Shown here in pieces: positions 46,367-58,081 of a stretch of 64,000 bases of DNA. The notes beneath the pieces are model-generated. The model was not told the DNA's origin. It saw only the letters and a list, made by a program, of their open reading frames with translations, and made no database searches. This DNA comes from Ancylostoma caninum (lineage: Eukaryota; Nematoda; Chromadorea; Rhabditida; Ancylostomatidae): assembly GCA_037903475.1 (NCBI GenBank), contig JBAJFG010000433.1, positions 124,001-188,000 of the forward strand, given 5' to 3'. The position numbers and the translations under genes were made by a program. Within the stretch, counting starts at the first letter, position 1, and each line of letters begins with the position of its first letter.

Positions 46367-46873
46367 AACTGAGAAGGTCGGACCAGCTTCAAAAATTACA
46401 TGAAGATGTTTTATCAGCGTTGGCAATAAACTGTTCTTGAGATGGGATGGTGGCTAAAAGCTCACTACTTTAAATAGCAAGAAACAGTAGAAAGACTCCC
46501 TGATATGGCGTTCACATAAAGGACTTGTAAATATGTCTGCGGGATTCTTTCAAAGATTTTTTATGAGTATTAATGTGATTTGTACCAAGTAACGAAATGG
46601 ATAAGTCACGAAAGGATAATGATTCCTAAATTATTTAGTTCATGAAAATGGGAAATTCTGCATCAGAAAGAAATAGAAAAAGGAAGACATCTGAAAAGTA
46701 GGGGATATCATTGCAAACTTGGGTTAGACGTGATTTATTGATAGATTTCGGGGTGCTACCACATATATTTGCTCAGGATATTTAGGCGATTCGTTCTTTT
46801 ATATCTACACCACAGAACAGCTTGATTTGTTGCACAAGTGTGTTACCATATCTGGATCTTATATTTTGCTTGA

Positions 46874-47083
46874 AGGCACTGTCCCATCTCAAATTCGCTT
46901 TTGAGATTTTGAAGTGAGAATCTCCAGGAGCTCCTGATCACATCGGTATACGTGATTCTATGCAAAACTGCGCGAAAACCAAAACGTTTTGCATAGAATC
47001 ACGTATACCACTGTGATCATCAGCTGTTGGAGATTCTCTCTACATAGGAATCTCGAAAACGAATTCAAGGTGGGACGCTGCCT
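46874..47083. mobile_element. Foldback MITE, AGGCACTGTCCCA ends
   Basis: Two arms of about 105 bases face each other, including a matching core (GGTATACGTGATTCTATGCA). The right end reads TGGGACGCTGCCT followed by TTAA; the left flank is TTGA. The ends match a family also seen at 51.96 and 57.48 kb. No coding capacity. Confidence 0.7.
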
Positions 47084-47452
47084 TTAAACGAAATTACTAG
47101 ACTGTCTTCATTAAATTAGTGATGCCATGTAAAGGTTTTATGGTTAGAAAGAAAGGTTGTAAAATTCATAAAGGAGTGTTGCCTATTTGCCCGTTTCGTT
47201 TCCTTACCATATACCGGTAAATAGGTTCAAGAAATACGTCCTCCTGGGAAGTCGTCAGTACGGCGAGGAGGACTAACCTTTGTTTCATGTGAAGGTAGAA
47301 ACTCACCTTATGTTGTCATTCCTTGTTCTTAACACAATATATCACATCATATGTAATATTAATTGGCATTTTATGAGCGTGTGTATGTACGTGTGTGTGT
47401 GCAAGAAAGCCAGCCACTGTCCTCAAAAACTATCGAAACCATCGTGTTCAGC

Positions 47453-48135
47453 GCATCGAGTTATGTACAAAAAAATGCAAATTTTGATTTTTACCTTGAT
47501 TCAAAGGTGTTTTGGGAAACGTTTGTCATGTTCAGACATGTTAATGGCCGACAGTTGTTTTCAATATGGTCGGAATGAGTGAGATAGGTCTATGATTACA
47601 TGACCGTCTAAAAGGAAAGAGACGGGCAGGACATAACAAAAAGGAGGAACCAGGCGGACGAGGGATGACATGGGTGAGGGTTGTGCCCGCACAGATGGTG
47701 GAGAAGGTGACATGAAACGAGCCTATAGCTATGTCAGAGGTGCGTCGGCGCTCGGTAGAGAAAGAGTTGCCGTTGAGGGGAGAACAGCAGTGCGCCGGCG
47801 CTCATAGGAGGAGAAAACGGGTCCAGCGCTGTGATAGGGGTGCGCCGGCGTCAGAGAGTGGACAAACGCTTGGAATCGGGTCCAACAGTAAGATAATGGT
47901 GCGCCGACGTCCAAAAGTGGGGAAACGCCAGGAGTCGGGTCAAACGATGTAATAAGGGTGCGCCGGCGTCCAAAAAGTGGGGAAAAGCCCGGAGTTGGGT
48001 CCCGCGGTGTGGTAAGGGTGCGCAGGCGTCCCAAAATGGGGAAACGCCTGGAGTCGGATGCAACGGTCCGCCGGCGTCGAAAGCATGGAAGATGTCACGC
48101 ATGGGTCCACACCTGCGAGAGTGGTTTGCCAGCGC
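47453..48135. repeat. Dispersed repeat ending in a diverged 50-bp minisatellite
   Basis: 47453-47740 matches 55170-55455, sharing GCGCATCGAGTTATGTACAA and GACGAGGGATGACATGG. From 47741 units of about 50 bases start GTGCGTCGGCGCTC or GTGCGCCGGCGTCC and continue to about 48135. Units are more diverged than in the 36-kb array. Confidence 0.8.
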
Positions 48136-48439
48136 TCAGTAGAGGGGGGAGGCGAACACACACGTATGCGAGGCGAGCGAAGGCTGAGTTTTGAGGATAT
48201 ATCCAATGTGATTAATTTTTGTCAAATTGAGGCGTTTTAGCTTTTTTCCTTGTCGGTTCACAAGTTTGCCACTCACGCTAAATATCCGCACACGTGCACA
48301 AAAACACAACGCAGAACATCAAACTTTTTCCGGTGATACACATTAATGCACTACTAGGACGATATCTGAATTAGCTGATCATAATTTCCATAAAAGCGCC
48401 GACTTACTCAGCTTTCCACTCAGATTTCCCATTGTTGAC

Positions 48440-48469
48440 ACGCAGTTGCTTCTCGTTCCCCTCCTGGCT
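48440..48469 (+). pseudogene. Relic of signal-peptide exon 1 (ACG in place of ATG)
   Basis: A CATAAAAG TATA-like box at 48389 is followed 50 nt later by a 30-nt block (QLLLVPLLA-type coding) and a GTACGA donor-like sequence, the same layout as in the intact genes. The start codon is ACG. No later exons were found. Confidence 0.45.
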
Positions 48470-49531
48470 GTACGATCATTTTGGGCAATAATCGTTTTGA
48501 GAAGTTCTAACTTCACTTCTTCACGCTGCACTCAAGATTCACGAGAACCACTTCAGCAGAAGCTTATTCATAGCTCATCTTCCGGAGCCCATTGAAGGCA
48601 ATGGAAAGACAAAATTCGGCTCGACGCATCTGGATGTACCCATAACCCAAAGCGAGTAGTACGTTTTGTCTGAAAATATTTTATCCCCTCCCTTAATACT
48701 TGGATTAGTTCAAACAACTTTCCAATTCAGCAGGATCAACTCCCTACTCAATACTTGTGGAGTGATCCTGTATGCTTTACTTTCTCACACAAACAGTAGG
48801 TCTTCCAACTGCTCCATATCTTATTCGGGGATATGAACTGGCGAGTGCGAACGGAGCTCCTGAAATAATAAGAAGAGTTCAGAAAGGTGTTCGTTGAGAT
48901 ATCTTGTTAAGGAATGTGTCAGTTGATTGTGAAGAAAAGAATATTATTGGGGATATTATTGCAATTACTTCCTCCTTACTAGTTCATTGAATCACCCATG
49001 CTTCTTGAAAGAAAGTTCGTGTATGGCTTTTTTCCGAGCTGATACCTAAGATCTGGCACGCATCTTCCTCAGATTGCAGAACTACAAGAAAAACAGGTAG
49101 CCCATTCTTGCAAGCAGATGTGTGGTAAAAGAAACAAGAGTTACATAAATGTGATCAAGGATTTTCAAGAAGGCAAGAATCACGAGAAGTGTAGAAGCCC
49201 GACGTTAACGAGGCGGCCAGACTGATAGAATGTACGCACTTCATAAGGGCGGTCCGTATTTGAGCTCAGTCAATGACTAGTCTTGCTTCTTTGTTATTTT
49301 CTTAAGCATTTCGCATGTGTGAAGCTTTTCTACCTATCTCAGGTGGCTGCCCACCCCACTTTCTGGCGTCCCGAAAGGGCGCTAGTCTGGGATGAAGATC
49401 AACATGTGGATGTCGAAAACGCCTAGTATAGAGGATTCCTCTACTAAGGTATTAATGGAACAGTACTTCACTCTATATTTCTCATCTATGGTGGCTCCAA
49501 TATGCGTCAATTTCTCGGCAAATGGGCTCAC

Positions 49532-50679
49532 AAAAATTGTTTCTGCTCTTATTGTTTGGCCTAAATGTTTTCTCCGTACGAAAGTGCTTTCGATATCTCT
49601 ACTTATTAGTGGTATTCCGCATTTCTGAAAAAAATAACTGAGATCTACAGTTGTTTCATTTATAAGCAACAAAAGTGAAGTTTACCAAGAGAAGCGACTA
49701 GTGATATTTCAACAGCCTGAAATATTATAAACTCATGTTGAAAGATGGTGTACAACGGCGTTTTGACTATGTGATATACTATTATATGCGATGATTATGA
49801 CATGCAATCGTATATCCTTCTACGCTGCCAACCTTTACGCTTACAGAGCGCTCACAGTCTGCCACCTCGATGCATATCTAGTCCACAGACTCCACCGATT
49901 CCGCCACCTGCTGCACTCTTCGCGATCGCCATACGCACATAGCGCATTGAACAGAGAATTAAAGCAAATGGACGAGCATAGAAGAATTTTAGAAATACAG
50001 CGCTCCATGACTAAACTGAGAGGTAGCTGCAACAAGGCGAAAAAAAGAGCAGCAAGGAGGTCAGTCAAGAAGCATCCATTTTCTATCGCCGGTGTATGTT
50101 TTGGGCGGATCTTCTTGGATTGGTGGTGTCTCAAGACTCTATCATGAGGTGAGCTAATCACAATATTCTCAAAGCTTTGGAATACGTTGGAAAATGAAGT
50201 ACAGAATTTTCTCAAGTGATCCTTGTCGAAAGATGGAAAGGTGCCTCACTGCCTCACGTGGCTTTATTCTAGCGCTCCGCCTAAGGCATTCTAGGGTATA
50301 CTACACAGTGACGCTGTCGCTGCGACCGTTAAGCACAAAAAATTTTCGCACAGCAAACTGAGTGATAAGATATAAGAACTTGTAACACTTTGTTCGCATC
50401 ATTTCCATTCATTTTCTGCTGTGAAGTATGCCATGGGCCTAACATTGCTCTTCGACAAGTCCTTTACCAGTGTACCTGAGCACGTCTAGGCGTCAAAGTT
50501 AAGTGGGGTATCACCTTTCCATGTCCAAACTGAGTTCAAAGACGATGAGTCATAAACTGGTCGAAGCGCCATTCCCGATTGGGTTCAGTTCATTATTGAT
50601 AGGTAAAATGAATATTTATGAATAGGACCATTGTCTGAATCAAACTCACCACGAGGAGTACAGCAAAAAGGCACCACAT
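49532..50679 (-). pseudogene. U6: 5' half of a secreted-family gene (exons 1-3)
   Basis: Exon 1 is 50679-50650 (MWCLFAVLLV, donor GTGAGT), exon 2 is 49716-49686 (AVEISLVASL, 31 nt) and exon 3 is about 49623-49532 (KCGIPLISRDIESTFVRRKH, donor GTGAGC). Exon 3 is in phase only if one extra A after the acceptor CAG is skipped, so the reading is broken by one base or uses an unusual site. No exons 4-7 were found further down. A degenerate AATAAAAG box lies at 50721-50730. An unrelated 118-codon frame on the opposite strand sits in its intron 1. Confidence 0.55.
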
Positions 50680-50839
50680 GTTTAGGATTGAAGTTGTGGT
50701 ATGGGAGTCAGACATGTCGACTCTTTTATTCAGACAAAGTTCGTCAAAAACAAATTTGTTTAGCAAGTTCCAGGAAAGCATTCAACCTCGACTATGCCGA
50801 TTACACGTCCTTTTTGGGCTGAGCATCAAGATTTCAAGA

Positions 50840-51959
50840 GCTGCTTGAACATTAGCGCCAGTGCGTATATGTGCATAATGAGCATAACTGACAGCTATGT
50901 AAATCTTGAAGTCTAAATCAGACAATTATCCACGCTCGAATGTTCATGTCCAACTGGAACATCTGCCTGCTAATTTTTTCAAGAAGTTTTAGCTTGTTCT
51001 GGTTACACATCTTAATTCTTCTAGGAAAGAATTTTGTAAAACTAACGTTGTGATTCCAGAAACCCTACCTCTACAGGTGTGGTAATTAATATGAGCAAGT
51101 CTTCATGTAATTCGAACGAATTTTCACTAGCAAGTCCACTCAGGACTCAATACGAATCAGCAACTAAAGCAAAAAAGGAATTAGCATGAAATGTGTACAT
51201 GGCAAGTGTATACATGGAGAATTTGATGTGCGGTTTCTTCTTCAGCGTTTTTTTCCGTTTGGAGGCGACATCCGCCTTTTCTTCTCAAGCACCACTTCGC
51301 ACTGTTGTGCTCTTGGTTTGGGTACCGACTAGTTTATGCGAGCCATGGATGAGAAGTCTATTTATTTTCCCAAGCTAGAATGCCACTTTACGAATTTAAC
51401 TCTGAAAAGGATCAGAGAAAGAGCGCAGCTTGGCTGTGCCTCTGCGAAAGGCTCGTGTGGAAAATTCTATTTATTATTATCATTCATTACATGAGCAATG
51501 CCGGTGATGAGTGGGCTTCTTAGGTCCCCTTGTTCTCCGATAGTAGATTTTCGTTTCGCGGCTCTCCCTCTCGAAAACAAAGTTCGTCCTCATCCTCCTC
51601 AGGATCCTTTCCGTGAGTTCCACAGGACGAGAATTTCTTGGGACTTGCGGATCACAATGGTAAACATGATATTGCGCAGGACTGCCAAAAAATCCTTTAT
51701 CAATTGCAGTCTTTGAGAGGCTTGTGGGCAAGGTTTATGAGGAGACGTTCTGGGCGGGGCATGACAAAGCAGGAAGACGAATCAACAAGTGCTTTCATAA
51801 TCTCTCGTCAACATTAGACCCACACATAAGACTCGGGTGAACATTGTGTCTCACTTCTCCGATCTGAATCTCCCAAGAAAAGGAATTGAGCTGCCTTTTT
51901 TTTTCACCCGTTCTCGAGCCTCCAGGTAGTATTGTTTTTTAGAGATTAGAGGCTACATA
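50840..51959. other. Intergenic; nothing recognised
   Basis: Short overlapping frames on both strands, no domain, no repeat matched elsewhere in the window by eye. Confidence 0.5.
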
Positions 51960-51963
51960 TTAA

Positions 51964-52427
51964 AGGCAGTGTATCACGATGGGTGTCGAGATATTAACAG
52001 AATCCGATCCTACTCGACGCGCTTATTCCAATGATGTGCTTGAGATCTGGAAACACAGAAAAAAACCCTACTTTGAAGCTAAATTTGATATTGGAGCGGA
52101 CGAGTTATCTTGCCTGAAAGCTAGGAGAAGCGGAGCTGAGAAGTTAAGATTGCACATTAAGATGAATATCTCAGCACTGGCTTGTATCGAGTAAGCAAGT
52201 ACTGCCGCGTTGGAAAATCATGCCGCACCCTCAGCAAGCCTTTGCTGCGGACTGAAGCCTCTCGTCCACTGTCCAAGAATTTCGAAATTCTCTGCCAGAT
52301 GAACCCGGAACTTATGAGGTTTTCGACGCTACCTTTAAACTTGAAGTACGTCGTTGTGCTGAGCGGCTCGCATATGTTCGAATGACATGGGAATCTTGAA
52401 CGCGATCCCTGAGCTGATACACTGCCT
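51964..52427. mobile_element. TTAA-flanked MITE, AGGCAGTGTATCA ends
   Basis: AGGCAGTGTATCA at the left and its exact complement TGATACACTGCCT at the right, each flanked by TTAA (51960-51963 and 52428-52431). The 464-bp interior has no transposase. The ends match the element nested at 57478-61812. Confidence 0.75.
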
Positions 52428-52470
52428 TTAAGGCGAATTTTCGCGTTAAAGTGCGCTGAGACCTTTAAAT

Positions 52471-53701
52471 TAGGTTGTAGGGAAAGTTCCCACGGTTTTA
52501 AAAAGCGTGCTTTTTTAATCGCACGCTGCCTTGCAGCGATCTGTCTTTCGTATATATAAGTATGTGCAAGTTAAGTATAGTGTTAAATGTTATCATTCAC
52601 TATAAACTCCTGCACAACCCCTTCCAGGAATACAGAACTCTCAAAGCAGTACATTGCGGCCTTTTAGTATACTTATATTTCTTCAAATCTGGTGAATCTG
52701 CAACTCATCCGGTCGTCGTGTTAGCGCTGTATTTGCGGACGGTACGGTGTCCGAACGCACTGCACAAAATTGGTCCCGACGCCTTGGTGCTGGCGACTCT
52801 AACCTCATTGTTTTCAAATTCAGAGTCGACAATTGTCGATTGCGACAATGGCAGCTGGTAGATTCAGAACCAAGACATACTATGTGTGAGAGAACGCAAG
52901 TCTTGGACGTTCAATTTACCACCATTGCCCATCACCTGCATCAGTTGGGCAGGGTATAAACATTATCACAGTCCGCGATGATGATCTCCAGCGACATGAA
53001 GAGCTGGGTACTGAATTGCTCTCGTACAGGCGAAATAAGAATTGGGTGAAGTCCATCTTTCACAGGGAATGAGAAGTGGTGTCTGTATGTCAACATCAAG
53101 GGCAGCCCGATTTGGGTTGACAAGGATGAGCAGCATTAGCCGCAACCAAAGGCAGGTCTTCATCCTCTGAATGTTATGATCAGTGTTTGGTGTGGCTGCA
53201 AAGGCATCATACACCGCAAGGTACTGCCACGCTGCAAAGACCTCACGGCAGACAGGCACTGTCAGTGGATGGATAATAGAAAGGTCCCAAAACCGCAGGA
53301 AAGAGTTCAAATTACGGCACGCAATTCGACTCCATCATGGCAGCACTCGTCCGCTCACTACAAGTGTGACTCGCCAGAAGCTATTGGACTTTGGATGAGA
53401 AATGCTGACTTCACCACCGTACAAGCTTGATCTTGCGCCAGAAGTTTGCCAACTTCTCCGGACTCTCTCTAGCGCCTTGCAAGGAAAAGCATTCGATGTT
53501 GAAGTTGACTTTGCTCACTAGTTGAGAACTTTCTCGAGTCAACACCAGTATAGTTCTAGGACGGAAGCATCGAAAAACTTCCCGAAAACTGGCGAAGAGC
53601 AATAGTATGTGATTTACTCATTTCTCATTGTGTTTTCCTTTTTTTGAAAAGTCAATAAAGTGTGATGTTTCAAAAACCGCGAGAACTTTCCCTACAACCT
53701 G
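52471..53701 (+). mobile_element. Mariner transposon with degenerate transposase
   Basis: A 1.23-kb element with ends TAGGTTGTAGGGAAAGTTC and complement at 53682-53700. Transposase blocks in shifting frames are: GTVSERTAQNWSRRLGAGD near 52740, PRHTMCERTQVLDV then FTTIAHHLHQLGRV near 52875-52960, WCGCKGIIHRKVLP near 53190, and a degraded segment at the position of the second catalytic block. Length is close to a full mariner. The left TA flank is not clean. Inactive. Confidence 0.8.
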
Positions 53702-55166
53702 ATACATCAAACAAGCAAGGGTGGTGACTATGTATAAAAATCAGCAAATGTCCAGACAGAGGAAGAAATAACTTTAAAGACCAGTACTATGCATGTACTC
53801 GAAGAATTACAGTTGAAGTAACTTACTTGAAGTTACCTGAAGCGACCAATGCGTGCGGCTTAAAAATCTGACATCGATTTTGCAACAACCTAACACTACA
53901 TATTGCTGCTTTATCAGAGCATTCTAACAAGCTTTCCCAAGAATTCGCGAAATGTACGAAGAAGAGGCTGCAAGTGAAAGAACGGTTTAGCAGTGGTAGC
54001 CAAACCACTTTGCCAACGTAGTTAATTCCTTCATGGCGGTACTCGGAGAGCTCCTTTGAGCTTTCCTTGCATTTACACTAAATAGCGGCGGAGGCCTTTA
54101 GGGCTTATCGCACAAAAAAGATAATGACGTTCTTCCTCAACATGTCATCTTGAACCCGAAATTGACGAACCAATGTTTTGAATGAGCTTGTGATGAAGTA
54201 TTATGGAGAGGGCTTTCGACAGATATACAATATCATGTTTGTGTAGTATATGTGTATGCGCGCACGTTGCCAAAGACTGTCATATGTTCGTTCTTTGCCA
54301 TGAAGATTAACGAATGGACTAAAAAATGCCACTGAAAAAAGCAAGAATTATGTTGAAACCGAACAGATATAAGATTCGCTTGAGTATCCGTTCTTCAATT
54401 ATGTTTACCTCGACTCGCTTTCAGTTCAAGCAACGTTCCAGACTAGCGAACTCACTGGTCTCGTTTTCATTCTATGTAGCTGAATCATTTCCACTCCAAG
54501 TTATCATGGCCCGTAGTAAGGTGTCCAGTGCGATCATCGCACATCACCTTCAGGGTGATGATCGCACTTCGCGTTGGAGAGGAGTATGGTGATCATCGCC
54601 ATGGTGAATCGGACGGGCCGTACATGAAGAGTGATCAAATGTACGTGTTTCACGTATTCCCACATCATTTCCGGAGCTGTTTCAGCGTGTGAGACAGTTA
54701 TGAACCATTACGAGTAAAACTAAAAAAAGTAAAACTAAAACTGGTAGAACGAGTACGACTTGTCAAAAACACCAGAAGCACCCCTGTGCTTCTGACAAGT
54801 CGTACATATTCGAGTATATATTTGTTCTATGCTTTTGGGCGAAAATCAACATGCCAGAGTCCGAAGTCTCAGATGCATTCTGTGCAATTCGCGCACCTGA
54901 TCATACGTAGCTTCACACCATCACCATACTCCGAGGGAGATGCTCCGAGTACTTCACTCGGCGCCTCTTCGCCTCGTACACTATCTAGTCGCCAAACGAT
55001 GGCGATCATCGCCCTCAAGGGCGATGAGATGAGCGCTCCGCTCGTACGTGCTCGCAGCACCGCCACGGATGGTGATGAATTCCAGCCTTCCATCCCTCAG
55101 TGTTGGAAGGTCGTCGCGCGTGCGATCATCGCCCCAAGTGTGGCGACTAGTTGTGCACGCAGCTGC
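53702..55166. other. Intergenic; GATCATCGC palindromic repeats
   Basis: Inverted words around GATCATCGCAC and ATCACC occur near 54528-54570, and AGGGCGATG / CATCGCCCT near 55009-55025. A block at 54620-54670 is shared with 27560-27610. No gene recognised. Confidence 0.45.
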
Positions 55167-55900
55167 AGCGCATCGAGTTATGTACAAAAAAGTTGCAAAT
55201 TTTGATTCTTACCTTGATTTAAAGGTGTTTCGGGCCACGTTTGTCATGTACAGACATGTTAATGGCCGGCAGTTGTTTTCAACACGGTCGGAATGGGTGA
55301 AATAAGCCTATGATGACATGAAGATATAAAAGGATAGAGACAGGCAGGACAGTTTTATAACGAAGAGGAGGAGTCAGACGGACGAGGGATGACATGGATG
55401 GGGGTTGCGCCCGCACAGGTGGTGGAAAAGATGACATGAAACGAGCCTAGGGCTATGTCAGAGGTGCGTCGGCGCTCGATAGGGGAAGAGTTACCGTTGG
55501 AGGGAGAACAGCAGTGAGAGTGGTGCGCCGGCGCTCATAGAGGGGGGGGGGGGAGGGAACGGGTCTAATGGTGCGATAAGGGTGCACTGCAAAAGTGAAG
55601 AAACGCCTGGAATTGGTTTCCACGGTGCGGTAATTGTGGCCGGCGTCCCAAAGTGTGGAAACGCCTAGAGTCGGGTCCAACGGTGAGCTAAGGGTGTGCC
55701 GGCATCCAAAAGTGGGGGAACGCACCGAGTTGGGCCCGACGGTGTGGTAAGGATGCACCGGCGTCCAGAAGTGAAGAAACGCCTGGAATTGGGTTCCACG
55801 GTGCGGTAATTGTGGCCGGCGTCCCAAAGTGTGGAAACGCCTAGAGTCGGGTCCAACGGTGAGCTAAGGATGTGCCGGTGTCAGAAAGTGGGGAAACGCC
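55167..55900. repeat. Dispersed repeat with third minisatellite array
   Basis: Second copy of the 47.45-48.1 kb repeat. Units from about 55459 to 55900 keep the GTGCGCCGGCG or GGCCGGCGTCC core at roughly 50-base spacing. A higher-order duplication of about 190 bases is visible (55586-55700 against 55775-55890). A run of 11 G lies near 55542. Confidence 0.75.
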
Positions 55901-55955
55901 CCTAGTTGGGTTGGGCAAATATTGAATATTTTCGAATTGCCACTCGACCAACTGC

Positions 55956-56826
55956 AGGATGGTCCAAAATTACGGAGACAAGGGCGCGATGTGCGTTTTT
56001 CGACTTATCTCGAGTTTTGGCGTTTTGCATCCAATCTTTTTCTGTTCATCTGTTCAAATGTACAGGTTCTTCTGAAACATTGCCACATATAATACTATGA
56101 TTTTAGGAACAGCTAGGTCATCAGTCAAGCTTAGTTTTACCACCCAATTACATTTTTTGTGTATGCTTTGCGCGCATTTTGTGGTAATGTGTAAAATCTT
56201 ACGAGAGGCACACTAAGCACTGCATCGAAAAGTACAAGGTGTGGGAAACAGAGAAACGGTAAAGTCATTGTGAATGGCCACCTACCTTGGTTATGAGATG
56301 CAGAATTTCGTGAGGATACGCTGAAATTCAACGCCGGCTGGGGGTGCTTTTCAATTCCAATCACCATTAAATGTATTATTATATAGGGAAATACTTTTCA
56401 GAACTTTGAGATTGGAAGTTGATGAGCCTAATAAGTTCCAGTCCCCTCCCTAAACAGTGAAAAAAGAACCAGAATCAGCCCTAATTACGTATTTGCTCTC
56501 ATGGAAGTCATGTCCGCTTCCTTATAATTCAGTACTCATTCGAGCAGATTTCTTATTATGATATTCATTCGAGGACAAAAACTGGCTTCACTCCCATGAA
56601 AATTGTTTAATCCTTAGAGCAAACGCCTTTAGAAAGCGCCACAGCAATCGACTAGTTCGAATTCTTTATGTGCTTTCACGCCGGTGGCAGGAGAAATCGT
56701 GAGATGTGACGGTAGATTTTGTTCATTGTAGAGTGGAAAATATCATATTGGAAACAAAATTGCCAACTCGATTTCCAACGTTACATATGAACCTTTTGGC
56801 GTGTCTCCGTAATTTTGGACCATCCT
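55956..56826. mobile_element. 871-bp element with AGGATGGTCC terminal inverted repeats
   Basis: AGGATGGTCCAAAATTACGG at the left, followed by AGACA, is matched by its complement at 56801-56826. No transposase frame is recognisable inside. It resembles a Tc1/mariner-type non-autonomous element, but a TA duplication is not evident. Family assignment is tentative. Confidence 0.65.
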
Positions 56827-56982
56827 TCAAGTTATTTGGCCGTTATATATTATCTCAGCACCCTTTTAAAAACTAGTGGTGCTCACTGATCTACTCGATA
56901 CGTGTGCGACCCACGAGCAATTTTGTATAGGTGGCCTTGCTAGGTCTTTTGTTTATCTTTTACAAGATGACTATAGGGAGTC

Positions 56983-57460
56983 ATGCGTTCTTCGACTGTT
57001 GTTAAGGAACGTGCTGTGAGGAAGAAAGAGGTCCCACAGAAAACTTCTACCTCCACTCTGAAGGCCGCATTGGAAGAAGTGAAAAGTTCTACGAAAGTAC
57101 CCAAATGCTTCAAAATGGCCCTCACCACGTTATCGGAGGAGCTGAGTTAGCTTTCAGAAGCCTTTGAGAAAATATGTAGGGAAAACGAGCGTTTGTCCAT
57201 TGAAAATCGCTTAGGAATCGCATTCGATTGTATGAATCATCTAATGCTAATTCGGTTATAACACCTCAGTCCAATAATTCTGAGGGCACCAAACTTGATT
57301 GGTATGAATTTGAACGACTAAGATCGATTGTAATAAGCGGTATCCCCGAATCGGACAGTGTAAATGTCTGTGAAAGAATTCAGCATGATCACGATAGCGC
57401 TTCAGAAGTGTTAGCACATTTAGGGGTATAATGTTTCTCTACTGGTGTATATCGATTACG
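56983..57460 (+). pseudogene. Retroelement ORF1-like gene, 5' part
   Basis: From ATG at 56983 the frame reads MRSSTVVKERAVRKKE, then a stop (TAG near 57149), LSEAFEKICRENERLS, a frameshift, and from 57300 EFERLRSIVISGIPESDSVN. It is interrupted at 57462 by a mariner at a TA. The matching 3' part is at 62800-63068. The SIVISGIPES and HLGV...V.R motifs recall ORF1-type proteins of nematode non-LTR retroelements; that assignment is from memory and is moderate. It was already dead or dying, since stops lie outside the insertion. Confidence 0.6.
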
Positions 57461-58081
57461 TACAGGGTGCGGCTTAAAGGCAGTGTCCAGGCAAAACCTC
57501 TGAGCTTGAGTACTCATTAGATTATGATAGGGGGTCGACTCTATAGGCAACTGCCAAAGTTTCAGAGAAAAAGTCGCAGAAATAAGCGAGATATCCGCCT
57601 TAGACCCAGTACCCAAACGCATCTCTGGTGTCCAGCCCGCCTACCCGGCGTCTGCCGTTTCGCGCGTGGAATTGGTGTAACGTGGAGCATCGTTGGAAAA
57701 TATCGGACTGATTGTGGTGGCGTTTCTCTACTGTGATTGTTTCATTCTCCGTGTATGCATCTCAAGCTCGCGTATGTGTTCTAAACATTCAGTACTGTTG
57801 CTCAACACTCCAGTTCTTCGTTTCAGATGATCCTGGATCTACGGTTTACAGGTCTATACTTGGGGGAGTGTTCCAGGACCACATTACGGAGGTGGTTATT
57901 CACATAATGTAGATCGGGCAGCGAAATATTTTGATAATCAATCTCAACCTTCACATCAATTACTTACCATGATAGCAAGAAACGGCGAAAAAGAAAAACT
58001 TATTTTGTGAAAAAGACAGTTTCTGCACTGCTAACATACATAGGCGACAACAGCAATAATCGAAATATACCTCTTCTTGTT

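Noticed and set aside
49791..50147. 118-codon basic frame
   Set aside because: No recognisable domain, lies antisense in intron 1 of the U6 relic, and no paralog keeps the frame.
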